Shown: positions 41,685-51,355, counted from the first letter of the stretch. The stretch is DNA of 64,000 nucleotides from Opitutaceae bacterium (GCA_027482185.1 JAIXWF010000013.1:1178001-1242000); one strand, 5' to 3'. Numbers and translations are program-made. The notes: a model not told the origin generated them from the letters alone.

Positions 41685-42851
41685 ATGCGCTACAAAGTTC
41701 TCACCGTGGACGATTCGAAGACCGTCCGAATCATCGTCAAAAAGGCGTTCAAGCCGTTTGACTGCGAAATCCTCGAGGCGGCCAACGGGGTGGAAGGCCT
41801 CGCCGTGGCGGCGAAGGAAACCCCCGACCTGATTCTCCTCGATATCACGATGCCCGTCATGGACGGCGTCGAGATGCTCACCAAGCTCAAGTCCGACCCG
41901 GCCCTCAAGGCCATCCCGGTGATCATGCTCACCGCCGAAGGCGGCCGCGACAATGTGCTCAAGATCGCCAAGATCGGCGTCCGCGACTACCTCGTGAAGC
42001 CGTTCAAGGAAGAGGTGCTCATCGAGAAGTGCAGCCGCGTCATCGACCTCAAGCCCGTCAACGAGGGCCCGGCGAAGGCGAAGTCCATTCTCGATCCGGC
42101 CGACATCCTCGTCGTCGAGGACAAGCCCGCGATCATCCAGCAGATCCAGGACGGCCTAAAGCACACGCCGTGGCGCATCAAGGGCGTCGCGACGCAGGGC
42201 GAGGCCATCGACTGCGCCACCAAGGCGCCGCCGGATCTCATCGTGGTCAGCCTCTCGCTGCCCGAGGACGCCGCGTTCACGTTCTTCCGCATGCTCCGCA
42301 CGAACCTGAAGACCAAGTACACGCCGGTCTTCGCGCTTGTCGTGAAGACGGAGGTCGCGCAGCAGCAGCAGGCCCAGACGATGGGCTTCAGCGCCATTAT
42401 CACCAAGCCGATCGAGATGGGCGAACTCGAGTCCAAGGCCGCCAAGGCCATGAACCTCGATACGTCCCAGCGGTACTACGCCGTCAACGGCGACCTGATG
42501 GTCATGCGCCTGCCCGAAACCTGCTCCCCGGCCGTGCTGGCCGAGGCGGCCGCCTACCTGAAGCCGAAGTTCGCCGAGGCGGTCGACGCCGGTTTCAACA
42601 AGGTCGTCATCGACATCCACCAGGTGAAGTCCCTGCACATGGGCATCATCAAGCTGCTCTTCCAGGCGATGCAGACCTGCCGCGACCTCGCGATGCAGTT
42701 CGTCTTGGTCGGCAACACGCAGATCATCTCCGAGTGCAAAGGCTTCGAGGACACCCGCGGCTGGACGTTCTGCGATTCCATCGACGACGCCAAGGCCACC
42801 TTGTCCAAAGCCCCGGCGGCCGCTCCCCAGCTGGCCGGCGCGGCGACCTGA
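41685..42851 (+). CDS. Double receiver protein with C-terminal STAS-like domain
   Basis: The 388-residue protein starts with a canonical CheY-like receiver (TVDDSKTV; Asp53 in LLDITMPVMDG; LTAEGG; YLVKPFKEEV). A second receiver (about 138-255) keeps the fold (LVVEDKPA, ALVVKTEV, ITKPIEM) but has VVSLSLPEDA in place of the phospho-acceptor aspartate. The C-terminal part (about 265-375) resembles a STAS domain (YAVNGDLMVMRLPET, KVVIDIHQVKSLHMGIIKLL, FVLVGNTQI). It is a likely chemotaxis output or phosphate sink partner of CheX, cotranscribed with it and ended by a strong terminator. Confidence 0.85.
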   Translation: MRYKVLTVDDSKTVRIIVKKAFKPFDCEILEAANGVEGLAVAAKETPDLILLDITMPVMDGVEMLTKLKSDPALKAIPVIMLTAEGGRDNVLKIAKIGVRDYLVKPFKEEVLIEKCSRVIDLKPVNEGPAKAKSILDPADILVVEDKPAIIQQIQDGLKHTPWRIKGVATQGEAIDCATKAPPDLIVVSLSLPEDAAFTFFRMLRTNLKTKYTPVFALVVKTEVAQQQQAQTMGFSAIITKPIEMGELESKAAKAMNLDTSQRYYAVNGDLMVMRLPETCSPAVLAEAAAYLKPKFAEAVDAGFNKVVIDIHQVKSLHMGIIKLLFQAMQTCRDLAMQFVLVGNTQIISECKGFEDTRGWTFCDSIDDAKATLSKAPAAAPQLAGAAT

Positions 42852-42891
42852 GCCCGATCCAATTTGTCAGGGGTGTGAAAGTTCAGAACCG

Positions 42892-42933
42892 GCGGGCGGT
42901 GCGAAATGTGGTCGCACCGCCCGCTTTCTTTTT
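42892..42933 (+). terminator. Rho-independent terminator after the cheX operon
   Basis: A 13-bp stem (GCGGGCGGTGCGA / TCGCACCGCCCGC) with a 7-nt loop is followed by TTTCTTTTT. Confidence 0.93.
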
Positions 42934-43063
42934 GGCCCCCGGCGCCGCCGGACCGCACGCCGCCGGACCGCCGGAAGTCTCGCGTTGACGCCGTCCGGGC
43001 CGGCCGCGAAGTTCGGTGCAACATTTTCCCGTTCGCCCCGTCCCATTGGGGCCCTCCCAACGC

Positions 43064-44314
43064 ATGAAACTCCTTCGTCTCGCCCTTGTTGCCTTCGCGT
43101 CGACCCTCGGTTTGGCCTACGCCCAGGACGAAGAGCGCCGCGCGCCCCCGGTCGAAATCCCCGATTTCAGCAATCTCGACGAATATATCTATGAGCCGAA
43201 GAGCACCGTGACCTTCGGCTTCCGCTACGTCAGCGGCGCCAAGACCCGCTTCTCCGGCCAAGGCCGGATTTCCGCGCCGGAAAATCCCGGCGACCTGACC
43301 GGCGCCAACCTGACCCGCAACTACCACAACGGCACCGTCCAGCCCGATTCCCGGACCGTGGTCCGCACGGACAGCGCCGGCAATCCGGTGATCGATCCCG
43401 ACACCGGCGCCCGTGCCTTCGACCCCATTTCCCCCGACGGCCGCACGAACACCTGGAGCTACATCGATTCCAGCCAGCTCACGGCCAACGGCTACATCGC
43501 CTTCAGCACCTACTCGGCCGATGTCATCGACACCTCGGTCCGCGAGAAGGACAGCGCCAGCAGCGCCGGCATGGACATCGCGATGCACCGCGACATGGGC
43601 AAACTCTTCGGCGGCCGCGTCGCGTGGAACCTCACCGCCGGCCTCTCGATCAACGACATCGCTTCCAGCACGCAGGATCGCGTCCGCGCCACGATGCGCA
43701 CGCTGACCGACTTCTACTCCCTCTTCGGCCAGACGCCCCCGGCGCCGCCCTATTCCTCGCCCAGCACGTCGACCGAGAATGTCCTCGATGCCAGCGGCAA
43801 CCCGCTCCTCAACGACGACGGCAGCATCCGTACGCTGACCTCCGACACATCCGTTCTCATCGGCAACCAGCCGGCCGGCCGCACCGAGACCGCCGTCACC
43901 AACGACACCAGCGTGACCAACCGCTGGAAACTCAAGGGCGCCTACTACACGATGCGCGTCGGCCCCACGCTGCTGTTTGCGATCACCAACCGCCTCAAGG
44001 CCAGCGTCAGCGTCGGCGCCGCCGTCGTCTATTCCGGCGCCAGCTACACCGTCACGCAGACCTTCCAGCCCGAACTCGGCGCGGAGATTTCCGAGACCGT
44101 CACCAACGCCGACTACAAATTGCTCCCCGGCTACTACGCGGATGCGACGGTGCAGTTCGACCTGACGGAGCGCGCCGGTTTCTACGCGGGTGCGATTTTC
44201 CAATCCGCGGGCAGCTACACGCAGTCGGTGGAAAACTCGTCGGCGACCTACGCCACGAAGATCGACCTTTCGAACCAGAACGGCGTCCGCGCCGGCATGT
44301 CGATCCGCTTCTGA
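43064..44314 (+). CDS. Outer-membrane beta-barrel-like protein
   Basis: The 416-residue protein has a signal peptide (MKLLRLALVAFASTLGLAYA). It has alternating hydrophobic/polar strands (TVTFGFRYVSG, RLKASVSVGAAVVYSG, YADATVQFDL) and ends in the C-terminal phenylalanine MSIRF typical of BAM substrates. An insertion rich in Asn, Asp and Thr (about 95-140) looks like an extracellular loop. I recognise no specific family. The frame opens at 43016, but the ATG at 43064 gives the signal peptide. It stands alone behind the terminator at 42892 and is convergent with ispH. Confidence 0.75.
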   Translation: MKLLRLALVAFASTLGLAYAQDEERRAPPVEIPDFSNLDEYIYEPKSTVTFGFRYVSGAKTRFSGQGRISAPENPGDLTGANLTRNYHNGTVQPDSRTVVRTDSAGNPVIDPDTGARAFDPISPDGRTNTWSYIDSSQLTANGYIAFSTYSADVIDTSVREKDSASSAGMDIAMHRDMGKLFGGRVAWNLTAGLSINDIASSTQDRVRATMRTLTDFYSLFGQTPPAPPYSSPSTSTENVLDASGNPLLNDDGSIRTLTSDTSVLIGNQPAGRTETAVTNDTSVTNRWKLKGAYYTMRVGPTLLFAITNRLKASVSVGAAVVYSGASYTVTQTFQPELGAEISETVTNADYKLLPGYYADATVQFDLTERAGFYAGAIFQSAGSYTQSVENSSATYATKIDLSNQNGVRAGMSIRF

Positions 44315-44356
44315 GTTCCGGCCCGCCGGCCTTGGCCGGCGCGGGCCGCCTCCGCG

Positions 44357-46066
44357 TCACTCCGCGGTTTCGAGTTCGCGCAGCACGTCGGCCACCGGCC
44401 GCAGCTGCTCCGGCGGGAAGAACCCGTTGATCCGCGCGATCACCTGCTGGATGATTCCGTCCGGGCAACTGGCGCCGCCCGTGAGCAAAATGCGTTTCGA
44501 CCCGCCGGCGAGATCGAGGGCGCGCACTTCGGTGCGGCCGGTGCCGCCCCCGCCGTAGACGTAGTGGTCGACGCCTTGGGCGGAAACAATGCCCGCTTCC
44601 GATTGGATGAAGTACGCCCGCGGCCCGAGCTGCTGTTCGCAGAGCCGGAAGAGCTGGTAGGTGTTCGAGGAATTCTTGCCGCCGAGCACGAAGGCCGCGT
44701 CGAGCGGCTCCGCCAGCGCCCGGCTGAGCGCGTCCTGGTTTACCTGCGTGGCGTAGCACAGCGTGTCGCGTCGGCTGCTGCCGCCGACGCGGAGTTCGTC
44801 GCCGGTCTGCTCGCGGTAGACGGACCGCAGCAGTTCGATGATCCCGAGGGTCTCGTTCATCAGCAGCGTCGTCTGGTTGACGACGGCAATGCGCTCGAGG
44901 TGGCGGTCGACGTCGAAGTCCGGCGTGTGCCGCCCCGCGAACCACTCGGCGAAACGCGCGCGCCGCTCCGGGCCGCGCGCGGCGATGACTTCCCCGAGCT
45001 GTTTCGCCTCGGCGAGGTTGCGGACGATCAGCGCCGGCGCGAATCGGCGCGTGTTCGAGAACGTCGCCTTCGTTTCCTCGTGCTCGTGCTTGCCGTGGAT
45101 CACGACGGTGTAGCCCTCGCGGCCGTAGGCGCGCGCGGCTTTCCAGACTTTTTCCACCAGCATGCAGGTCGCGTCGTATTGGCAGACCGCGATGCCCTTC
45201 CTCACCAGACGGCGCTTGTCGTCGTCCGTGGCGCCGAAGGCGGGGATGATCACGATGTCGTCCGGCGTCAGCGTATCCCAGCGCGTGGTTTCGCGCCCGT
45301 CCGGCCCCGGCGCGGTGTACGGCACGCCTTTGTCCGTCTGCAGGTAGCGCAGGCCGCGGCGCAGGAGGTCCTCGTTGACGAACGGATTGTGGATCAGTTC
45401 CGAAAGCATGAATACGCGCCGGCCCGGGTGCGCGGCGAGCGTCTCGTAGGCCTTCTCGATCGCGTTCTTCACGCCGAGGCAGAAGCCGAAGTGGCTGGGG
45501 ATGACGTAGCGCACGGCGCCGAAATCCAGCGTGACGGGCGCGGCGGCCGTGCGTTCGTGGCGGCGGGCGAGGGCTTTGATCGCGGCGCAAAGTTGCGACT
45601 GGTACAGCGCGCCGGCGGCCGAATCCTGCGCGTAGATCGCGGTGTTCCGCTCCTGGGCCGGGCGGAATTTGTAGATGAAGTCGTTCTCGCCGAGGTGCAG
45701 GTACGGAATCTCCGCGAGAAACGGATCCAGTGCCGGCAACAGCGCCGCGAGGGAAGGGGCCAGTGCGGCCGGATCGGCCGACAAACCGTCGAGCGCGCGG
45801 AAAACGATCTCGGCGTCGGCCGGCACGCCCTGGACCTGCGTGAGGCAAACGCGGTAGCTGCGGCCCGCGGCCGTGGCCGAGAAATACTCGGTCACCGCCG
45901 TGTGTTCCCGGAATGCGCCCTCGAGCCGCGCCGTGGCCATCGCGAGATCGCTGCCGGTGAAGGCGAGGCCCGCCTTGGAGCCGAGGCGCCGCACGGCGAG
46001 CTGGTTGTTCGCGTTGAAGGCGAGGATGGCGAAGAGCAGGGGAGGGGCGGCGACGGCCGTGGACAT
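44357..46066 (-). CDS. ispH: 4-hydroxy-3-methylbut-2-enyl diphosphate reductase with long N-terminal extension
   Basis: The 569-residue product ends in a full IspH (LytB) domain from about 180. The three Fe-S cysteines are C196 (HFGFCLGVKNAIEKA), C301 (DATCMLVEKVWKAA) and C534 (LTGGASCPDGI). HGKHEHEET and NQTTLLMNET are also present. The enzyme makes IPP and DMAPP in the MEP pathway. The domain is of the longer form (near 390 residues). The first 175 residues form an additional domain of unknown function (FAILAFNANNQLAVRRLG, TGSDLAMATARLEGAFREHT). I chose the ATG at 46066, the first residue of that domain. Confidence 0.9.
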   Translation of the reverse strand: MSTAVAAPPLLFAILAFNANNQLAVRRLGSKAGLAFTGSDLAMATARLEGAFREHTAVTEYFSATAAGRSYRVCLTQVQGVPADAEIVFRALDGLSADPAALAPSLAALLPALDPFLAEIPYLHLGENDFIYKFRPAQERNTAIYAQDSAAGALYQSQLCAAIKALARRHERTAAAPVTLDFGAVRYVIPSHFGFCLGVKNAIEKAYETLAAHPGRRVFMLSELIHNPFVNEDLLRRGLRYLQTDKGVPYTAPGPDGRETTRWDTLTPDDIVIIPAFGATDDDKRRLVRKGIAVCQYDATCMLVEKVWKAARAYGREGYTVVIHGKHEHEETKATFSNTRRFAPALIVRNLAEAKQLGEVIAARGPERRARFAEWFAGRHTPDFDVDRHLERIAVVNQTTLLMNETLGIIELLRSVYREQTGDELRVGGSSRRDTLCYATQVNQDALSRALAEPLDAAFVLGGKNSSNTYQLFRLCEQQLGPRAYFIQSEAGIVSAQGVDHYVYGGGGTGRTEVRALDLAGGSKRILLTGGASCPDGIIQQVIARINGFFPPEQLRPVADVLRELETAE

Positions 46067-46260
46067 GGAAGGAACGGGAAACGTGGGACATCGGCGCGTC
46101 CGTCGCAAGGGGCGGATTTCGCGGCGCGGGATGACACGGAATTCCGCGGACCGGACGGCGTCCCTCGCCCGCCGTCGCAAACCGCGGTCCCGGCGTTGAA
46201 ACGGACGTAAATCTCCCGTCCCGCGGGGCGGATTCCCCGGGTCCAGGCTGCGAATACTAC

Positions 46261-46288
46261 TCAAGTCGCAAACGGGCTGTGCCGAAAG
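46261..46288 (+). promoter_or_regulatory. Sigma28-like promoter for the TonB-C/chemoreceptor operon
   Basis: TCAA, 16 bp, GCCGAAAG, 23 bp before the ATG at 46311. The spacing and the CTACTCAAGT context match the site at 13041. Confidence 0.58.
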
Positions 46289-46310
46289 CTCTCCCGATCC
46301 TACAACCACC

Positions 46311-46649
46311 ATGCGCAAATTCGTACCTACTGTTCTCCTCTTCAGCGCTCTGATCGCGCCGGCCTTCGCCCAGTCCAAGGCCGAGCCGCCCGTTCCCGTC
46401 CGCACCGTGCCGCCCGATTATCCCGACGAACTGCGCCGCGACGGCGTCTCCGGTCTCGTGATGGTCAAGTGCACGATCGACGAACAGGGCAACGTCGCCG
46501 GCACGGAAATCGAGAAGTCGAGCAACGCCGCCTTCGAGAAGCCCGCGCTCAACGCCCTCAAGAAGTGGAAATTCAAGCCGGCGAAGCAGGACGGCGCGCC
46601 GGTCGCCATCAAAGTCTCCATCCCGATCAAGTTCGTCTTCGAGAGCTGA
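46311..46649 (+). CDS. Small secreted TonB C-terminal-domain protein
   Basis: The 112-residue protein has a cleavable signal peptide ([20 protein letters not shown]) directly followed by one TonB C-terminal domain. Residues include [24 protein letters not shown], then [20 protein letters not shown]. Unlike TonB it has no membrane anchor or Pro-rich spacer. Energy coupling is therefore unlikely, and a binding role in the periplasm is more probable. It shares a sigma28-like promoter and 49 bp spacing with the chemoreceptor downstream, so it may be a periplasmic partner of the receptor. Confidence 0.85.
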   Translation: MRKFVPTVLLFSALIAPAFAQSKAEPPVPVRTVPPDYPDELRRDGVSGLVMVKCTIDEQGNVAGTEIEKSSNAAFEKPALNALKKWKFKPAKQDGAPVAIKVSIPIKFVFES

Positions 46650-46698
46650 ATCCCCGCCTCCGGCCGCGCCGCCCGCGGCCGGGGCGATCTCCTATCCC

Positions 46699-48690
46699 AT
46701 GTCGTTTCAAAACCTGACCATCGGAAAGAAAATCACCCTCGGCTTCGGGCTTTCGTTTGCCGTGCTGTCGGTCGTCGCGGTCATCGCCTACACGGCGGTC
46801 AACGGCGCGGGCCGCCGGTTCAGCGTGCTTTCCGAAAGCGCGCAGGAAACCTACGCCGCCGCCTCGCTCGAATCCTCGATGCAGGGCGTCAAGCTGCAGG
46901 TGAACGATTTCCTCGCCACGGGCTCCGATGAGAGCATCGCGGCGGTCGAAGCCGCCACCAAGACGCTTAACCAGGAGCTCGACCAGGCGGCCAAGCTGAT
47001 GGTCGAGCCCGAGCGCGCCCGGGAGATCGCGAAAGCGCGCGACCTGATCAAAGCTTACGGCGCGGCCTTCAGCGACCTCGTTGCCAACCACCGCACACGG
47101 CAGCAGATCGACGACACCGTGCTCGCCCCGCAGTCCAAGGCCATCGCCGACGGTCTCCAGCAGATGCTGAAGCAGGCGCAGACGCAGGGCGACATGAGCG
47201 CGGCGTTCCGCATCTCCAACGGCCTCAAGGCGCTCTTCGAGAGCACCAGTCTGGTCAACGGCTTCCTCCTTACTTCCGATCCGCAGAAGGCCGCCGCCGC
47301 GGAAGCCGCACTCAAGGTCACCGTCGCCCAGATCCAGGCGATGGAAAAGGACCAGCTCGAGATGGAAAAGCTCGACGCCACGCTGAAGGACGACGCCAAG
47401 AAAGCGTTGCTCGTCTCTCTCGAGCAGGCCGCCGCCGCCTACGCCAAGGGGCTGCATGACGTCGTCGCGAGCAAGCAGGCCCGCGACAGCATCGTCTCGG
47501 TCAAGATCAACAAACTGGCCCCCGAGTTCACCGCCACGTTGGTGCGCGTGAAAACTTCGGTGCACGACTTCCAGCAGAATCTCGAGCAGCGGGCCCGCTC
47601 CGAACAGCGTCGCAACGAGATCGTCGTCATGGCCGTCACGGTCGGCGGGATCGTCGTCGGCGTCGTGTTTGCCTGGCTCATCATCCGCGGCGTCAGCCGT
47701 CGGATCACCGAGGTGGCCGCCCGCCTGGCCGTCGAATCCGAGAAAGCCAACGGCTCCGCCGCCCAAGTCGCCGCCGCCTCCCAGGCCATGGCCACCGGCG
47801 CCTCCGAGCAGGCCTCTTCCCTCGAGGAAACGAGTTCGTCGCTGCACGAGATGTCCAGCATGACGTCCCGCAATTCCGAGAACGCGCAGAACGCCAAGAC
47901 GCTCGCCAACCAGACGCGCCAGACCGCCGACGCCGGCGCCGCCGACATGGAACAGATGAAGGCCGCGATGAGCGCGATCAAGGGCTCCAGCGTCGAGATT
48001 TCCAAGATCATCAAGACGATCGACGAGATCGCGTTTCAGACGAACATCCTCGCCCTCAACGCCGCCGTCGAAGCCGCCCGCGCCGGCGAGGCCGGGCTCG
48101 GGTTTGCCGTCGTCGCCGACGAAGTCCGCAACCTTGCGCAACGCTGCGCCGGGGCCGCCCGCGAGACCGCGGACAAGATCTCCGCCTCCACCGAGAAGAG
48201 CGAGCAGGGCGTCCGGATCAGCGAAAAGATGGCGACCAACTTGGCCGCGATCGTGGAAAAGACCCGCCAGCTCGACGAGCGCATCGCCGAGATCGCGCAG
48301 TCGTCCCACGAACAGAGCGAAGGCATCGGCCAGCTCAACAGCGCCGTCGCCAGCATGGACAAGATCACGCAGGACAACGCCGCGCTCGCGCAGCAGTCCG
48401 CCGGCGCCTCCGAGGAACTCAAGGCCCAGGCCGAACAGGTGCGGCTCGCCGTCGGCGACCTGCTCCTGATGGCCCGCGGCAGCGCCGCCACCGACGACCT
48501 CGGTTCGGCCGCCGTCGCCGCCAAGCCGGTTACGCCGAAGCTCGAGTCGCGCCCGAAGGGTCCGCCGAAGTCCGCCGCCACCGGGACGCGGACCGCCGGC
48601 GCCCGGACGACGGCCCACGCGCCGGCCGAAACCGGCACGATGGACCTGCGCCAAGGCAGCGACGATCTGTCCTTCGAGGATCACCGCTGA
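46699..48690 (+). CDS. Methyl-accepting chemotaxis protein
   Basis: The 663-residue receptor has TM1 (about 11-32) and a helical periplasmic domain (about 33-305) containing long coiled stretches. TM2 (about 308-332, [20 protein letters not shown]) leads to a cytoplasmic signalling domain with the conserved tip [20 protein letters not shown] (near 440-460) and [16 protein letters not shown] see no clear HAMP domain between TM2 and the methylation helix. The C-terminus (LSFEDHR) lacks a CheR/CheB-binding pentapeptide. The ligand is unknown. It is likely cotranscribed with the TonB-C gene from the sigma28-like site. Confidence 0.93.
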   Translation: MSFQNLTIGKKITLGFGLSFAVLSVVAVIAYTAVNGAGRRFSVLSESAQETYAAASLESSMQGVKLQVNDFLATGSDESIAAVEAATKTLNQELDQAAKLMVEPERAREIAKARDLIKAYGAAFSDLVANHRTRQQIDDTVLAPQSKAIADGLQQMLKQAQTQGDMSAAFRISNGLKALFESTSLVNGFLLTSDPQKAAAAEAALKVTVAQIQAMEKDQLEMEKLDATLKDDAKKALLVSLEQAAAAYAKGLHDVVASKQARDSIVSVKINKLAPEFTATLVRVKTSVHDFQQNLEQRARSEQRRNEIVVMAVTVGGIVVGVVFAWLIIRGVSRRITEVAARLAVESEKANGSAAQVAAASQAMATGASEQASSLEETSSSLHEMSSMTSRNSENAQNAKTLANQTRQTADAGAADMEQMKAAMSAIKGSSVEISKIIKTIDEIAFQTNILALNAAVEAARAGEAGLGFAVVADEVRNLAQRCAGAARETADKISASTEKSEQGVRISEKMATNLAAIVEKTRQLDERIAEIAQSSHEQSEGIGQLNSAVASMDKITQDNAALAQQSAGASEELKAQAEQVRLAVGDLLLMARGSAATDDLGSAAVAAKPVTPKLESRPKGPPKSAATGTRTAGARTTAHAPAETGTMDLRQGSDDLSFEDHR

Positions 48691-48740
48691 GCGCGCGGTT
48701 CGCGCTCCGTTTTCCGGCCGCCGGTTGCTCCGGCGGCCGG
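48689..48740 (+). terminator. Terminator region after the chemoreceptor gene
   Basis: Two hairpins lie in tandem. GAGCGCG-cggtt-CGCGCTC is followed by cgTTTT. An 11-bp stem CCGGCCGCCGG-ttgct-CCGGCGGCCGG follows it. The T-runs are short. Confidence 0.65.
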
Positions 48741-48746
48741 TTGCGT

Positions 48747-49568
48747 TTACGGCCGGGCCGCCGGTCGGCTGCGGACGATCAGCACCGCGCCGGCCGCGAT
48801 CAAAAAGATCGAATAGAATGTGCCGCGGCTGAGGCCGAAGAGCAGCGCCGCATCCGGTTCCCGGAAGAGTTCGCCGATCATGCGCAGCACCGCGTAGCCG
48901 ATGAAAAACTCGCCGCTCAGTCGGCCGGCGGACGCCGTCGCGGGATCGCGGCGCCAGAACCGGACCTGCATGTACGCGAAGAGCAGGGCGCCCTCGAGCG
49001 CGGCCTGATAGAGTTGGGACGGATGCCGCGGCTGGAGCAGGTGCAACGCTTTGCCCGGCGGGCCGCTCAACGGGAAAACCACCGCCCAGGGCACGTCCGT
49101 GATTTTGCCCCAGAGCTCGCCGTTGATGAAGTTGGCGATGCGCCCGAGGCAAATTCCCGCCGGCGCCACCGTGACGATCAGGTCGCCGACCTGCAGGAAC
49201 GGCACCTGGCGTTTCCGGCACCACCACAGCAGGGAGAGTCCGACGCCGACGAAGGCCCCGTGGCTCGCCATGCCGCCTTCCCAAACCCGGAAGACGAGCA
49301 GCGGGTCGCTCGGGATGGCGTGCGCCTGATAAAGCAGGAAGTAGCCGAAGCGGCCGCCGGCGAGCACGCCGATCACGAGGTACGTGATCAGGTCGGCGAT
49401 CGTGTTGCCGCCGAAAGGCGAACGGCCCCGGCGATGGTACAGGTGCAGCAACCCGACGGCGGCGGCGAATCCCAGGAGGTACGACAGCCCGTACCAGCGG
49501 ATCCCGAAGTTCTCGGAGAAACGCACCAGAAACGGGTCGAGGTTGTGCACCCAGGCGGCGAGCGGCAT
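48747..49568 (-). CDS. lgt: Prolipoprotein diacylglyceryl transferase
   Basis: The 273-residue integral membrane protein has the Lgt signature GRIANFINGELWG (about 140-152), and also RHPSQLYQAALEGALLF and GGMASHGAFVG. It moves a diacylglyceryl group from phosphatidylglycerol to the lipobox cysteine. Several hydrophobic segments match the family's seven-TM layout. It is divergent from gcvT and convergent with the chemoreceptor gene. It serves lipoproteins such as the one at 36383. Confidence 0.95.
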   Translation of the reverse strand: MPLAAWVHNLDPFLVRFSENFGIRWYGLSYLLGFAAAVGLLHLYHRRGRSPFGGNTIADLITYLVIGVLAGGRFGYFLLYQAHAIPSDPLLVFRVWEGGMASHGAFVGVGLSLLWWCRKRQVPFLQVGDLIVTVAPAGICLGRIANFINGELWGKITDVPWAVVFPLSGPPGKALHLLQPRHPSQLYQAALEGALLFAYMQVRFWRRDPATASAGRLSGEFFIGYAVLRMIGELFREPDAALLFGLSRGTFYSIFLIAAGAVLIVRSRPAARP

Positions 49569-49676
49569 CGCCGGGATTCATCACGCCCGCGGTCCGCGTG
49601 GCGAATTCTTTTCCGCGCGGCCCGCCCCGGAAAAGAGCCTTGCCGCCGCGGCAACCCGGAACGCTAACTCGGAACC

Positions 49677-50777
49677 ATGAGCGAACTCCAACGCACGCCC
49701 CTGCGCGACTTCCATGCCGCCCACGGCGCCCGCCTCGTCGATTTTGCCGGTTGGGAAATGCCGGTGCAGTACCGCAGCATTCTCGAGGAGCACAAAGCGG
49801 TCCGCCGCACCGCGGGTCTGTTCGACGTCAGCCACATGGGCGAGGTCGATGTGCAGGGACCCGCGGCCGGCCGTTTCCTGAACCATCTCGTGACCAACGA
49901 CGTCGCGAAACTGTTTCCCGGCCGCGTGCTCTATTCGCCGATGTGCCAGCCGGACGGCGGCGTGGTCGACGATCTCCTCGTCTACATGCGCGGCGCGGAG
50001 GATTACTTCCTGTGCATCAACGCCGGCAATATCGCGAAGGACCTCGCGTGGATCCGCGCGCAGGCGGCGGCGTTCGACGTGAAGATCACGGACCGTTCCG
50101 CCGACTATGCGCTGCTCGCCGTGCAGGGGCCCAAGGCCGCGGAGATCGTGCAATCCCTCACGGGCGCGAAACTCGGGCTCGTGAAGTACTACCATTTCTC
50201 CGAGGCGACGGTGGCGGGCGTCCATTGTCTTGCCAGCCGCACGGGCTACACCGGCGAGGACGGCTTCGAACTCTACCACGCCGCCGCCGATGCCCCGGCC
50301 TTGGCCGAGGCGCTGCTGGCGGCCGGCTTGCCGCACGGCCTCGAACTCGCCGGGCTCGGCGCCCGCGACAGCCTCCGCCTCGAGGCGGGTTATCCGCTCT
50401 ACGGCCACGAGATCACCGCCGAGATCTCGCCGCTCACCGCCGGCCTCGGCTGGACGGTGAAGCTCGACAAGGGCGCCGACTTCGTCGGCCGGGCCGCCTT
50501 GCTCGCCGAGAAGACGCAGGGCGGGGCGCGGCGCGTGGTCTTTTTCCGCACCGGCGACCGCCGCATCGTCCGCGCGGATACGCCGGTGCTCGACGCCGCC
50601 GGCGCGCCGGTCGGCCGCGTGCTGTCCGGCACGTTGTCCCCGATCCTCAACGAGGCGATCGGCTCCGCGCTCGTGCCCGCGGCCGCCGCCGCGGCGCCGC
50701 TCGCGGTGGACATCCGCGGGACCAAGCTGCCGCTCCAGGTCGTGAAGCCGCCGTTCGTGCCGCTGAAGAAAGTCTGA
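49677..50777 (+). CDS. gcvT: Aminomethyltransferase (glycine cleavage T protein)
   Basis: The 366-residue protein matches GcvT from start to end: [70 protein letters not shown] and a C-terminal barrel. It transfers the methylene group from the H-protein arm to tetrahydrofolate and releases ammonia. gcvH follows after 66 bp, which contains a GGCCCG/CGGGCC inverted repeat. Confidence 0.97.
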   Translation: MSELQRTPLRDFHAAHGARLVDFAGWEMPVQYRSILEEHKAVRRTAGLFDVSHMGEVDVQGPAAGRFLNHLVTNDVAKLFPGRVLYSPMCQPDGGVVDDLLVYMRGAEDYFLCINAGNIAKDLAWIRAQAAAFDVKITDRSADYALLAVQGPKAAEIVQSLTGAKLGLVKYYHFSEATVAGVHCLASRTGYTGEDGFELYHAAADAPALAEALLAAGLPHGLELAGLGARDSLRLEAGYPLYGHEITAEISPLTAGLGWTVKLDKGADFVGRAALLAEKTQGGARRVVFFRTGDRRIVRADTPVLDAAGAPVGRVLSGTLSPILNEAIGSALVPAAAAAAPLAVDIRGTKLPLQVVKPPFVPLKKV

Positions 50778-50843
50778 GGAACGTGGCCGGGCCCGAGAGT
50801 TTGACTTGAGCCCGGGCCGCAAAGGCGGCTCTTTCGATTCCGC

Positions 50844-51227
50844 ATGAGCACTATCCCCGCCGAGCTCCGCTACGCCAAGTCGCACGAATGGGTCCGCGCC
50901 GAAGGCGACGGCACCGTGACGATCGGCATCACGGACTACGCGCAGAATTCCCTCGGCGACATCACCTATGTGCAGGCGGCGAAAGTCGGCGCGGTCCTGA
51001 AGGCCGGCGACACGTTCGGCGTCGTCGAGTCCGTGAAAGCGGCCAGCGATCTTTACGCCCCGGTCGCCGGCACGGTGCTCGCGGTCAACGCCGCCCTTGA
51101 TGCCGCTCCGGAAACCGTCAACCGCGACCCCTACGGCGACGGCTGGATGCTGCGGCTCAAGCTCGCCGACCCGGGCTCCGTCGCCTCGTTGCTCGATGCG
51201 GCCGCCTACGGCCAATTGCTCGGTTGA
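50844..51227 (+). CDS. gcvH: Glycine cleavage system H protein
   Basis: The 127-residue protein has the lipoyl-domain signature [18 protein letters not shown], with lipoylated Lys65, and the usual N-terminal [22 protein letters not shown]. It shuttles the aminomethyl group between P and T proteins. The P-protein gene is not downstream, since RND efflux genes follow after about 130 bp; it must be elsewhere. Confidence 0.97.
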   Translation: MSTIPAELRYAKSHEWVRAEGDGTVTIGITDYAQNSLGDITYVQAAKVGAVLKAGDTFGVVESVKAASDLYAPVAGTVLAVNAALDAAPETVNRDPYGDGWMLRLKLADPGSVASLLDAAAYGQLLG

Positions 51228-51355
51228 TTCATCGGCGCCCCCGGCGCCGGGGATTTTTTTCATGCGCCCGCCCGGGCGGAAATCTGGCGCACCGATTGCA
51301 TATCCGGTCCGTCCTGCGGTTGTTCCGCCGACCTTTATTTTTGCCCCGCAACGCG

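Noticed and set aside
46627-49584. A 985-codon minus-strand frame through the chemoreceptor and lgt
   Set aside because: Overlaps two well-supported genes in another frame and has repetitive Gly/Arg composition.
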